Assembly: GCA_035276685.1 (NCBI GenBank)
Contig: DATELK010000165.1
Coordinates: 6,186 to 70,185 of the forward strand
Direction of reading: 5' to 3'
Source: JACVRN01 sp035276685
GTDB taxonomy: Bacteria; Acidobacteriota; Blastocatellia; Pyrinomonadales; Pyrinomonadaceae
Length of the DNA: 64,000 nt
The notes beneath the pieces were generated by a model that ran no database searches, had not been told where the DNA came from, and saw only the letters and a list, made by a program, of their open reading frames with translations. Positions 17,175 to 25,874 of this stretch are shown here, piece by piece (position 1 is the stretch's first letter; each line of letters opens with the position of its first letter). The position numbers were made by a program, and so were the translations under genes.

Positions 17175-18989
17175 CTAACGCAGCCGCGTCATCTGCTGCC
17201 AGAAGAATTTGCCCAGACGCGCGAAGGCGTTGCCGCCCCCGTCGTTCTTAGATGCGCTCTGAGGGATGCCAAGCTCAAGGGCAAGCTTCGGGTCTGGCGG
17301 CGCTATGTCCTGGTCGCCGCGCTTCTGCGAGAGCCAGCGCGAGAAGGTGCGCGCAACCGTGCGCCGCTGCTCTATGGGAGCCTCTGCTATAAAACTCCCG
17401 CGCAGGTCGTCCAGCTCTGCAACCTCCAGCCGGTTAGCATTGTAGTAGCTCCTCAGGGCCGCGAAGAATTTCTCGTCGCCCATCAGGCTGCGAAGCGCGG
17501 CGAACATCAAAGCGCCCTTGCTTGAGACGATGGCGGAGTACTGGAAGGAGTTCCGGTACTCGCGCGACGCGCGGTCGGCTTCCATGTCCTCGCCGCCAAA
17601 GGTGCGATAGATTTTGTAGACGCCCCGCAGCTGGTCGTCCAGCGCCGCCTCTGCACGCTCCGGCCCATGTACCTCCTTGTAGTATAGAAGCGCAGACCAG
17701 TTAGCGAGGGCTTCATCAAGCACGGGCGAGCGCTCGGGGTCGTTGCCCACGGCCATCCCCCACCACTGGTGCGCGACTACGTGCGCGACAGTAAATTCCA
17801 GACTGTCTTCCAGAGAGGCACGCTGCTCGCGCACTATCTCCGGCAGGTTACGCATCGTGGGCGAATCGAAATCCACGTAGAAGGCCGATGCAATGACGGA
17901 GAAGGACGAGAACTCTGCCGAGCCTAGTCCGGCGACGAGCGGCGCTTCCGCGACCGTGATGGACTTAAAGGGCAAGGGGCCGAAGCGCACGGTGTACGCG
18001 CGCACGGCTTCACCGGCTATGCCGAGCACGCGGCGGCCTATGGCCTCGTGTCCTTCCGTGAAGATGGAGCGCACGGTGACGCCGCTCACGCTTCGCTCTT
18101 CCGAGCGAAGGCTGCGACCTGCGATGACGGCGAAGCTTCGCATGTTCTCGCCCGCGAAGACGCGCGTCTGAGAGGCTTCACTCCCATCCTGCTTCGCCGC
18201 TACTTCTTCGCCGGAAGTAAAGAGCGGGAGTCCTGCGGGAGTGCGTATCTCCACGCGGTAGTCGGCAACGTCCGCGTAAAGCGGGTCGCCAATGCTCTGC
18301 TCAATCTTGCGCTGCCAGTCGTCGCCTTCGCGCGCGGCAAGAATCGGATAGCTAGTGCCAAGCAGCAGCACGCCGCGCGAGCTTAAGTTCATGTCGCGTG
18401 CGCGTCGCAGCTCTCGCTCGCCGCGAAGCACAGCTCCCACCTGCTGAACAAGGTGCGCGAGCAGGCCCGTCTCGTCCGGGTCAATCTCTGGAACGCTGCC
18501 CTTGAACTCTATGAAGATTTCCGTGGAGGCTCCTGCCGCCACAGATTCGCGCAGCATGACGCGCAGCGTCTTTCCCTGCTCTTCCATCACGAAGGGAAGC
18601 GGCTCTTTCGTGCGCGCTGAGCTGACGGTGACAATCTCAAGTCGCGGCTCGTCGGGGGCCGTGTCAGGATTCGAAGCCGCAGAAGTTGCGGGCTGAGACG
18701 AGCGCTGAACAGGCGCACGCATGTTCGGGTATAGATGAAAGTAGAGCGTGTTGGTCGAGCGGTCGCTCGTGTTAACCCACCGAAGCCGCTCCGTGCCTGT
18801 ATAGGTTCTGGCGGCTGCGTCCAAATCGAGCGTGACATGGTAGTGCGTGCGACTAAGAGCCGCCTTCGGGCCAGCCTTCTGAGCAGTCGCGTCCATGCAA
18901 GCGACTGCGAGCAGCAGAAGGCAGAGCGCGGCCCTCATGCTGCTAAAAGCAACCGGCCCATAAAAAGCTTGTACGACCAATTTTTTCAA
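17175..18989 (-). CDS. M1-family peptidase-like protein with altered catalytic motif
   Basis: 604 residues with a signal peptide (about 15-36) and the M1 N-terminal beta domain (about 45-290). The peptidase-like domain runs from 320 to 570. Zinc ligands are in register: His403, His407 and, after the canonical 18 residues, Glu426. The motif reads H-V-V-A-H-Q-W-W-G, so the general-base glutamate of HExxH is valine (codon GTA at 17778-17780). The exopeptidase motif reads G-S-A-E-F instead of G-A-M-E-N. It may bind peptide or zinc without hydrolysis. Its start overlaps the upstream HEAT-cyclophilin gene by 4 bases (ATGA), so the two are coupled. Confidence 0.85.
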   Translation of the reverse strand: MKKLVVQAFYGPVAFSSMRAALCLLLLAVACMDATAQKAGPKAALSRTHYHVTLDLDAAARTYTGTERLRWVNTSDRSTNTLYFHLYPNMRAPVQRSSQPATSAASNPDTAPDEPRLEIVTVSSARTKEPLPFVMEEQGKTLRVMLRESVAAGASTEIFIEFKGSVPEIDPDETGLLAHLVQQVGAVLRGERELRRARDMNLSSRGVLLLGTSYPILAAREGDDWQRKIEQSIGDPLYADVADYRVEIRTPAGLPLFTSGEEVAAKQDGSEASQTRVFAGENMRSFAVIAGRSLRSEERSVSGVTVRSIFTEGHEAIGRRVLGIAGEAVRAYTVRFGPLPFKSITVAEAPLVAGLGSAEFSSFSVIASAFYVDFDSPTMRNLPEIVREQRASLEDSLEFTVAHVVAHQWWGMAVGNDPERSPVLDEALANWSALLYYKEVHGPERAEAALDDQLRGVYKIYRTFGGEDMEADRASREYRNSFQYSAIVSSKGALMFAALRSLMGDEKFFAALRSYYNANRLEVAELDDLRGSFIAEAPIEQRRTVARTFSRWLSQKRGDQDIAPPDPKLALELGIPQSASKNDGGGNAFARLGKFFWQQMTRLR

Positions 18990-21358
18990 CGCTCTCCCTT
19001 ACGCTTCTTCTGCCCGCTCTCCGTCTGCTTTGCCGCTCCGGCGCGAGTCGCGGGCCTGTCGCCAACTTTAGATGCCGGACGCGCCGTTTCCGTCACGGTG
19101 ATGTTGCGAATCTTATCGCCGCGAGCGATTTTATCCACCACCTCCATGCCCTCTACCACTCGCGCAAAGACCGTGTAGCCGCCGTCCAAGTGCGGCTGCG
19201 GGCTGTGCGTGACGAACCACTGCGAGCCGCCTGTGTCTTTGCCCGAAAGAGCCATCCCGACCGCGCCGGTCGCGTACGGAACTTCGTTAATCTCGCAGCG
19301 AATCTGGTAGCCGGGCCCGCCGTTTCCGTCGCCGCGCGGGTCGCCGCCCTGCGCTACGAAGTTCGGCACGACGCGATGAAAGCTGATGCCGTTGAAGTAG
19401 CCGCGCCTCGCAAGCTGCACGAAGTTGTCCACGGTCAAGGGCGCTTCTTCCGGCAGAAACTCCATAGTGAATGCGCCCTTGTCGGTGGTGACGACGGCGC
19501 GCACGCGCTTCGTCATGCGCTCCATCACGCGCTGGTAATCGGCGGGAGTGTTTCGCGCCTGCACAGTCCCTATGCGAGAGTCGAAATCGCCCGCGCCGGA
19601 TGCTTTCAAAACTGCTGCTGCGCGGCGTCGAACAAGATAATCGAGCGAGCCCAGGCCAGCCTTGAGCGCCTCACTCGCGCTCTCTGACTTCTGTTTTCCA
19701 AGCGCGTCGAGGATGGCGAGCGCCGCGTCGTTCAGCTCGTCCCTAAGGCTTTCCGGCAGAGCTTCTGCGAGCGCTCGCGCCGTCAGCTCTTCCGGCGGCA
19801 GCTCTCCTAAAAGCTCCGCCGCTGTGGCGCGCATGACGACATCCTTTGCCTTTAACTGCTGCCTGAGCAGCTCCGCAAGGTCGTTCGGCTTGAAGGCAGC
19901 CAGTGCGCGCAGCACGTCGGGCGCTGCAAGCACAGGAAGATTTTTATCTTCGAGCATGGCTCGAAGTATGGCCACGGCGTCCGCCTTCACGCTCATGACG
20001 GCGTTGCTGTCCGATTCCGTCTTGAGCGCGGCGATTTCCGTCAATGCCTGCGCCACGCTTGAAGCGCGCCGCCAGTCTTTGAGAAGCTGAGAGCGCGACG
20101 CTTCGTCCGTGATGCGGTCGAAAGGCTTTTCGCGTACGTAGAGCGCGGGCGCTATGCGAACAAAGGCCGTCTCTATCTCAGGGTCAACCGATTCTTCAAG
20201 CTCGCGCAGCTCTCTCAGCCAGTCCACGGCATCCTTGTTCCAGGTGTTGCTGAGCGTGCGGCCGAGAGCCGTCGCTATCTCAAGCAGCTCGTTAAGCTCC
20301 GCCGGGCGAGCGTCCGCAGACTTTGCCCGCCCGGCCCTGTAATCGTTCATCAGCTTCGCTGCGCGCTCAAGCAGCGGCTTCGTAACGCGCTCGTCCTTCA
20401 ATGAAGCAAGGGCGCGTACGGCGCTCACACGCACGCGCTCGTCACCGTCCTGCAAGCGCGCGGCAAGAGCATCGAAAGCAGCCTTGTCTTCCGCCGCTCC
20501 GACGACTCGCGCCGCGTTGGCCCTGACGACCGCGTCAGCATCATTCGTGAGAAGCGAGCGCACAACGTCAAGGCCGTCTTTCGCTTTGAGGCGCGCCATA
20601 GTGTTGAGAGCGTCTGCACGAACGCGAGCGTCTTTGTCCGAGAGAAAGCCTGCGACGATTGGGCCAGCGCCCGCCGGGCGTGCGCGCAGAGCAGCCGTCA
20701 GGCCCATCAGAATAGTCTTGCCGTCGCCCTGCGGCTTTCGCTCCGCTTCCGCCTTAAGCGCAAGGAGGATTGCTTCACCGATTGAGCGCGAGCGTGCCTC
20801 TTCCGCCTTGGGCAGCGCGGCGGCAATCTTGCCGAGCGCCTCAAGACAACGAGCGCGCACCTCGGAAGAAGTGTTCACCTTAAGCTCTGCCATCAGCCCT
20901 TCCGCGCCTTTGGCGGCTTCCGTCTCGCCGAGGGCGAAGGCCGCCATAGCACGCACGCCTGGGTCAGCGTCAACGCGAAGCATCGTCACCAGAAGCGTGA
21001 CGGCCCGCTCGTCGCCTATGCGGCCTGCGGCGAGGGCCGCGCGCTTTCTGACCTCTATGCTCTTGTCGGAAAGCAGGCCGGACAATTCGTTATCCCATCG
21101 CCGCTCGTCCTCGGCGCGCATGATGCGAAGCAGCACTTCCTGTGAGACAGAGCCCCGCGCTGGTTGAGAAGCGGCAGGCTTCGTGGCCTTCTTCTGCTGT
21201 GCAGAAGAGGCATTCTGCGCGCCCTTCTGCTTCTGCGCGTAAACACAGAAGCAGAAGAGCATGATGGCAACAGAGACGGAGACGACGCGCTTTACGGCCT
21301 GAGCGGGCAATCCCACCATGCCGCTCGCGTAGTTTTCAGGCTTCTCTTTTTTTCTCAT
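18986..21358 (-). CDS. HEAT-repeat protein fused to a cyclophilin-type peptidyl-prolyl isomerase
   Basis: 790 residues. An N-terminal hydrophobic signal/anchor (about 24-42) and a Lys/Gln/Ala-rich spacer precede more than ten HEAT-like helical repeats (about 70-620; for example R-K-R-A-A-L-A-A-G-R-I-G-D-E-R-A-V). A cyclophilin domain follows (about 630-775) with I-S-F-H-R-V-V-P-N-F-V-A-Q-G-G-D-P and G-S-Q-W-F-V-T. The catalytic Arg and the Phe/Gln positions look intact. A basic tail closes it. It is likely a periplasmic folding factor with a scaffold. It is the first gene of the coupled run with the M1-like protein and DUF4112. Confidence 0.88.
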   Translation of the reverse strand: MRKKEKPENYASGMVGLPAQAVKRVVSVSVAIMLFCFCVYAQKQKGAQNASSAQQKKATKPAASQPARGSVSQEVLLRIMRAEDERRWDNELSGLLSDKSIEVRKRAALAAGRIGDERAVTLLVTMLRVDADPGVRAMAAFALGETEAAKGAEGLMAELKVNTSSEVRARCLEALGKIAAALPKAEEARSRSIGEAILLALKAEAERKPQGDGKTILMGLTAALRARPAGAGPIVAGFLSDKDARVRADALNTMARLKAKDGLDVVRSLLTNDADAVVRANAARVVGAAEDKAAFDALAARLQDGDERVRVSAVRALASLKDERVTKPLLERAAKLMNDYRAGRAKSADARPAELNELLEIATALGRTLSNTWNKDAVDWLRELRELEESVDPEIETAFVRIAPALYVREKPFDRITDEASRSQLLKDWRRASSVAQALTEIAALKTESDSNAVMSVKADAVAILRAMLEDKNLPVLAAPDVLRALAAFKPNDLAELLRQQLKAKDVVMRATAAELLGELPPEELTARALAEALPESLRDELNDAALAILDALGKQKSESASEALKAGLGSLDYLVRRRAAAVLKASGAGDFDSRIGTVQARNTPADYQRVMERMTKRVRAVVTTDKGAFTMEFLPEEAPLTVDNFVQLARRGYFNGISFHRVVPNFVAQGGDPRGDGNGGPGYQIRCEINEVPYATGAVGMALSGKDTGGSQWFVTHSPQPHLDGGYTVFARVVEGMEVVDKIARGDKIRNITVTETARPASKVGDRPATRAGAAKQTESGQKKRKGER

Positions 21359-21379
21359 GGAATCAAGGGGGGTTAAAGA

Positions 21380-21490
21380 AAGTAAAGAAGAAGTAAATAG
21401 TAAATGGTGAAAAGTGAATAGTAAATAGCGAATAGAAAGAGACGGCTCGTCTACTCACCATCTACTATTTACTGTTCACTTCTACTTTTG
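21380..21490. repeat. AT-rich imperfect inverted repeat
   Basis: AAGTGAATAGTAAATAGCGA on the left is matched by an inverted TACTATTTACTGTTCACTTC on the right. The left side also has an internal direct duplication of AGTAAATAGTAAATGG. It lies between the molybdopterin-enzyme stop and the HEAT-cyclophilin start and is far more AT-rich than its surroundings. No promoter or gene is evident inside. Confidence 0.7.
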
Positions 21491-21539
21491 CCTTCTTCCA
21501 CGCTTGCGTGTCAAGCGCGGGCGGGCAGGGCGACCGACA

Positions 21540-23645
21540 TCAGGCCCCGGCTTCGATTCTCTCCACCTCCACGAGCGCGTCGTAGAAGGTAGCGCCGCCG
21601 CCTATGTCAGTCAGCTCCTGAGAGGTAAGCTGGTTGATGTTCTTGCCGTTCGGAGAGAGCTTGTTCCACCAGACGGAGGGCGAAACGACCACGCCGCGAC
21701 GCGCCCGGGTCGTGACTACGGCACGAAGCTCCGTAGAGCCTCGCTCGTTGAAGGCCCGCACCGTCACGCCGTCCGTGATGCCGCGCGCTGCGGCGTCCTC
21801 CGGGTGAATCTCTATGAAGGGATAATGCTCCTGCCTGAGCTGCTTGGAGAGATTGGCAAAGCTCGAATTGAGAAAGGCGTGCGCCGCAGGGCTTATCAAA
21901 GCAAGCGGGAAGCGCTCCGCAAGCGCGGGCGCGCTATCAAGGGATTCGCGCGGCGGAATGTAATCCGGCACCGGCTCCATCCCGCGCGCCTCAAGGTTTT
22001 GAGAGTAAAGCTCGCACTTGCCTGAACGGGTCGGGAAATTTCCTTCGGCAAAGGGAGCGAAAGTCTCAGGCACGTTGAGCCGCATCCAGCCCTGCTCTCG
22101 AATCTGCTCAAGCGTGATGCCCTTAAGCGCAGGATGGCCCGTAGAGATTGCCTGACGCGCAACGTCTTCGTCCGAGTCACGAAAGCAGTCCTCTTCAAAC
22201 CCGAGCCGCGCCGCAAGCAGTCGGAAGACCTCGGAATTTGATTTGGCTTCGTGGAGCGGCTCTATCGCAGGCTCGTTTATCAACAGGTACAGGTGGCCGT
22301 AAGCCTTGTGCAGGTCGAAGTGCTCAAGCTGAGTAGTCGCGGGCAGGACTATGTCAGCGTAATCCACAGTGTCCGTCATGAACTGCTCGTGCACGACCGT
22401 GAACAGGTCTTCGCGCTGCAAGCCTTCTAGGACGCGCGCCTGGTCAGGAGCGACCGCCGCAGGGTTGGAGTTGTAGACGTACAGAGCGCGCACGGGCGGC
22501 TCTTTTACTTCAAGAAGAATGCGGCCCAGCTGCGACATGTTGAGCGAGCGCGGTGTGGGCTTAGGCATCAGGTCTGGACGCTCAAGCGCCTGGTAGTTGA
22601 GAGGGAACGTGCCGCTTGTCGAGAGCAGCACTCCGCCCGCAGCATCTCTCCACGCGCCCGTCACAGCAGGCAGAGAGCTGACGGCGCGCACGGCCATCCC
22701 GCCGCCCGCGTGCCGCTGCAAGCCGTAGTTGGCGCGAATCACAGAAGGCCGCGTCCCGGCATAACGCCGCGCAAGCTTCACAATAGCTTCCGCTTCAAGA
22801 CCGCAGATGCGCGCCACACGCTCTGGCGTAAACTCCGAGGCTCGCTCACGAAGCTCGTTCGCTCCAATCGTGTAGCGCTCCAAATAGTCCGCGTCCTCAA
22901 GTCTCTCGGCAAAGATGACGTGCATCATCCCTAAGGCCAGCGCGGCATCCGTGCCCGGCAGAAGCGCCACGTGCTCGTCGCACTGGTCTGCGGTGCGTGT
23001 GCGCCTCGGGTCAATCGCTATCACGTACGCGCCGCGAGAGCGCGCTTCCAGAATCTGCGGCCAGAGGTGTACGTTCGCCGTCAGCGTGTTCGTGCCCCAG
23101 AGCAGAATCAGCCGCGCTTCCTGAAAGCGCTCCGGGTCTGTGCCGATGGTCGCGCCATATGTTGACTTGTAGGCTTCGCTGCCTGCGGTCGCGCAGATGG
23201 TTCTCTCAAGCTGCGTCGCGCCGAGCCTGTGAAAGAAGCGTCTGTCCATTGACTGCGACTGCACTAGGCCCATGGTGCCGCAGTAGCTGTAAGGCAGAAT
23301 AGTTTGCGCGCCTTCGGGGGATTCGGCCAGCGACTTGAAGTGCGAGGCTATCTCGTGAAGCGCCTCGTCCCAGCTAATCGCTTCAAACTTCCCTTCGCCC
23401 TTTTTACCCGTGCGGCGCAGGCAGGTCTTGACTCTTCCCTCGTGATGCGTGCGCTCGTGGTAGTTTGCGACCTTCGTGCAGAGAAAGCCGCGCGTGAAGG
23501 GATGCTCCGGGTCGCCGGCAACCTTCACAGCCCGCCCGTCCTCTACCGTTACCAGCATGGCGCAGGTGTCCGGGCAATCGTGCGGGCAGGCGGCTCGCAC
23601 AACCTTCAAGCTTCGGTTCACTTCTCTCTCCACCATCTCTTTCAT
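21540..23645 (-). CDS. Molybdopterin-dependent oxidoreductase (DMSO reductase/formate dehydrogenase superfamily)
   Basis: 701 residues. An N-terminal [4Fe-4S] domain (Cys20, Cys24, Cys28, Cys56; C-P-H-D-C-P-D-T-C) precedes the molybdopterin core (about 60-560) and a C-terminal dinucleotide-binding barrel (about 580-700). W-G-T-N-T-L-T and I-A-I-D-P-R-R-T-R-T-A-D-Q are recognisable cofactor-binding segments. There is no Tat signal, so it is cytoplasmic. No electron-transfer partner subunit or FdhD lies next to it. ATG 23645 was chosen; the open frame extends 32 codons upstream without a conserved sequence. Substrate unassigned. Confidence 0.87.
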   Translation of the reverse strand: MKEMVEREVNRSLKVVRAACPHDCPDTCAMLVTVEDGRAVKVAGDPEHPFTRGFLCTKVANYHERTHHEGRVKTCLRRTGKKGEGKFEAISWDEALHEIASHFKSLAESPEGAQTILPYSYCGTMGLVQSQSMDRRFFHRLGATQLERTICATAGSEAYKSTYGATIGTDPERFQEARLILLWGTNTLTANVHLWPQILEARSRGAYVIAIDPRRTRTADQCDEHVALLPGTDAALALGMMHVIFAERLEDADYLERYTIGANELRERASEFTPERVARICGLEAEAIVKLARRYAGTRPSVIRANYGLQRHAGGGMAVRAVSSLPAVTGAWRDAAGGVLLSTSGTFPLNYQALERPDLMPKPTPRSLNMSQLGRILLEVKEPPVRALYVYNSNPAAVAPDQARVLEGLQREDLFTVVHEQFMTDTVDYADIVLPATTQLEHFDLHKAYGHLYLLINEPAIEPLHEAKSNSEVFRLLAARLGFEEDCFRDSDEDVARQAISTGHPALKGITLEQIREQGWMRLNVPETFAPFAEGNFPTRSGKCELYSQNLEARGMEPVPDYIPPRESLDSAPALAERFPLALISPAAHAFLNSSFANLSKQLRQEHYPFIEIHPEDAAARGITDGVTVRAFNERGSTELRAVVTTRARRGVVVSPSVWWNKLSPNGKNINQLTSQELTDIGGGATFYDALVEVERIEAGA

Positions 23646-23783
23646 GATTAGCCTTACGAAAAGCTCAAGCCGATAGTTTACCAGAAGCCTGCGCGATTTC
23701 ACTTGCGGAATGATAAAAGTGGGCGAAATGTACCGAGACAATCCAGAAGAGCAGAGGTTAGAGTGAGTCTAAGGAAAGCCCTC

Positions 23784-23979
23784 TTTAGTCCCTTTAGGGA
23801 CTTTCTGAAAATAGCCCAGCCATTTATGGCTGAGGATAAGGCAGAGACAAAAAGAAGAGTCCCGTAGGGACGACTGAATTAGATGCTCAGTCGTCCCTAC
23901 GGGACTCTATATTTCTTTCCCACTTGTTCCCAGTGCTGAAGCACTGGGCTATTATCAAATGTCCCTAAAGGGACTAAAG
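23784..23979. repeat. R3 nested palindromic element, copy 1
   Basis: Three nested pairs of arms: TTTAGTCCC/GGGACTAAA outside, AATAGCCCAG/CTGGGCTATT in the middle, and AGAGTCCCGTAGGGACGACT with its reverse complement inside. Most arms are also local hairpins, for example AGTCCCTTTAGGGACT. A second copy is at 47608-47808 in the same orientation. It lies in the divergent gap between the molybdopterin enzyme and bactofilin. Confidence 0.95.
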
Positions 23980-24016
23980 ATGATGCTGCTTGGACTCAAT
24001 CACTGACCTTTGCTCT

Positions 24017-24631
24017 TCAGCTCGCAACTTCCGAGACGTTCTCGACCTGGGAGGCTGCTGCTTCCTCATAGGCTTGGGCGGCTTCGCGCTGCTTCTCTCT
24101 GGATTCTTTGAGCTGCAACATGCGGCAGCTTCCCTCGAAGACTGCGCCCTGCTCTATCATGAGAGACGGCGTTTGTATGTTGCCCTTGACGTGCGCGGCG
24201 CGGCCCATCTCAAGCCGCTCGGTGGCTATGATGTCGCCGTTGACGGTGCCGTTGACGATGGCTACGGCCACCTCTATGTCCGCTTCGACCTGCCCGTTGG
24301 TGCCAACCAGAAGGGTGCCGTCCTCGGACGTGACGCGGCCCGTCAGGTGTCCGTCAACCCTGAGCATGCCGCGAAAGCTGGCTTCGCCCGTAAGCGATGT
24401 GCCGTTGCCCACGTAGCCTGAAAGCGTCCCTTCCTTGATGTCGCGCGCGAGCGATTCCGATTCGCTGACGGCGCGCGTGACGCTGGACGGCAGCGGCGGC
24501 GCGGGCGTCTGCTGCGGGGCTTCCTGCGGCGGATACTGCGCGTAGTGCGCGTTATACTGTGATTGATACTGAGTGCTGTTTCTATCTTGCTCCGCTTGCT
24601 CTGTCTTATGGCTCTTTCCCATTCTTAGCAT
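24017..24631 (-). CDS. Bactofilin-family cytoskeletal protein
   Basis: 204 residues. A disordered Gln/Pro/Tyr-rich N-terminus (about 1-75) precedes a bactofilin beta-helix (about 85-185) of short repeats such as G-H-L-T-G-R-V-T-S-E-D-G-T-L-L-V-G and N-G-T-V-N-G-D-I. A charged helical tail closes it. Bactofilins self-assemble into membrane-associated filaments in cell shape and wall localisation. GGAGGA at 24640-24645 (minus strand) sets the start at ATG 24631, with another ATG three codons on. No M23 peptidase partner is adjacent. Confidence 0.9.
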   Translation of the reverse strand: MLRMGKSHKTEQAEQDRNSTQYQSQYNAHYAQYPPQEAPQQTPAPPLPSSVTRAVSESESLARDIKEGTLSGYVGNGTSLTGEASFRGMLRVDGHLTGRVTSEDGTLLVGTNGQVEADIEVAVAIVNGTVNGDIIATERLEMGRAAHVKGNIQTPSLMIEQGAVFEGSCRMLQLKESREKQREAAQAYEEAAASQVENVSEVAS

Positions 24632-25013
24632 GACTAATTCCTCCATCAATTTGCTGGCCGCGAGGACGGTTAGAGACGACACATCGCGTTTCGCATCCGG
24701 CCTGACAGGCGAGGATGCGGAAACAAAAACAGTGAGCGTCAGGGCAAGACTTAATGAAAGCTTGTAAATCCGAGAGGTGTGCTTGTGGCTTATAGTTTAA
24801 CTTCCGGCGCGCGGGGCCAACGCTTTCGACTATAGAGCGCAGCAGGAACTATAAGTAATTCCGAAGGCCCGTGTCCAGCTTTATCTACGCTTGCAATCAA
24901 AATGCAACATGCGCGTGCCGCTAGCCCGAGCCATGAGTTGCGCCGCGCCTGCCTCGCGTGGCATCCTGACGTAAGACGAAACAGTTTTTTAAGGACAGAA
25001 ATCAGCCAGAGCA
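24632..25013. other. Divergent intergenic region, 382 bases
   Basis: Gap between bactofilin and ttcA, which diverge. It must hold both promoters, but no convincing -35/-10 pair or palindrome was found. Short open frames here show no conserved features or ribosome sites and are not called. Confidence 0.5.
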
Positions 25014-25868
25014 ATGTTTGTCGAGAGCAAGATTAAGACGAAACTGCTTCGCCGCATGGGCGAGGCCATCAAAGATTTCAACATGATAGAGGACGGCGAC
25101 CGCGTCATGGTCTGCCTCTCTGGCGGCAAGGACAGCTACACCATGCTTGACCTGCTGCTGGACGTAAGAGAGCGAGCGCCCGTCCGCTTCGACATCCTCG
25201 CCGTGAACTTAGACCAGAAGCAGCCGGGCTTTCCCGCGCACGTCCTGCCCGAATACCTTGAGAGCCGGAGTGTGCCGCACCGCATCATAGAGCGCGACAC
25301 CTACTCCGTGGTCAAGCGCCTGGTGCCCGAAGGGAAGACCTACTGCTCGGTCTGCTCGCGCCTGCGACGCGGGATTCTCTACGCCACTGCCGTTGAAGAA
25401 GGCTGCACGAAGATAGCGCTAGGGCATCACGCGGACGACATCATCGCGACCTTTCTGCTCAACCTCTTCTACATAGGGACGCTCAAGGCCATGCCGCCCA
25501 TCCTTCGCTCCGACGACGGGCGCAACACGGTCATACGCCCTCTGGCCTACTGCCGCGAGTCGGACATAGCGGAGTTCGCGGCCGAAAAGCAGTTCCCCAT
25601 AATCCCATGCGACCTTTGCGGCTCGCAGACGAACCTGAAGCGAGCGCGCGTCAAGCGGCTCATTGCCGATTTGGAGAAAGAGATTCCCAACATACGCAGC
25701 TCTATGCTGACGGCTTTGGGCAACGCCGTGCCGACGCATCTCTTAGACCCGCAGCTCTTCGACTTCAAATCCCTCTCCGCCGCGACGGGCGATGTGGAGG
25801 CGGAGCTTGACCTGGCCGTGGGCCACACGGACGAAGGGCTGGCACCAGCGCTCGTCTCCATCGGGTAA
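25014..25868 (+). CDS. ttcA: tRNA 2-thiocytidine(32) synthetase TtcA
   Basis: 284-residue PP-loop ATPase that thiolates C32 of certain tRNAs using an iron-sulfur cluster. The P-loop S-G-G-K-D-S is at 36-41. Cluster cysteines are Cys111 and Cys114 (C-S-V-C) plus Cys199/Cys202 (P-C-D-L-C). G-H-H-A-D-D-I (about 137-143) is the family signature. The next gene starts 6 bases after the stop and is probably in the same operon. Confidence 0.93.
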   Translation: MFVESKIKTKLLRRMGEAIKDFNMIEDGDRVMVCLSGGKDSYTMLDLLLDVRERAPVRFDILAVNLDQKQPGFPAHVLPEYLESRSVPHRIIERDTYSVVKRLVPEGKTYCSVCSRLRRGILYATAVEEGCTKIALGHHADDIIATFLLNLFYIGTLKAMPPILRSDDGRNTVIRPLAYCRESDIAEFAAEKQFPIIPCDLCGSQTNLKRARVKRLIADLEKEIPNIRSSMLTALGNAVPTHLLDPQLFDFKSLSAATGDVEAELDLAVGHTDEGLAPALVSIG

Positions 25869-25874
25869 GCTCTT

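Noticed and set aside
23784..23979. Possible CRISPR array, because of repeated GTCCC...GGGAC units
   Set aside because: The units are nested inverted arms without regular spacers, and there are no cas genes.
24790..25014. A 74-codon minus-strand frame in the bactofilin-ttcA gap
   Set aside because: No ribosome site, no recognisable motif, and cysteine/arginine-rich random-like composition.
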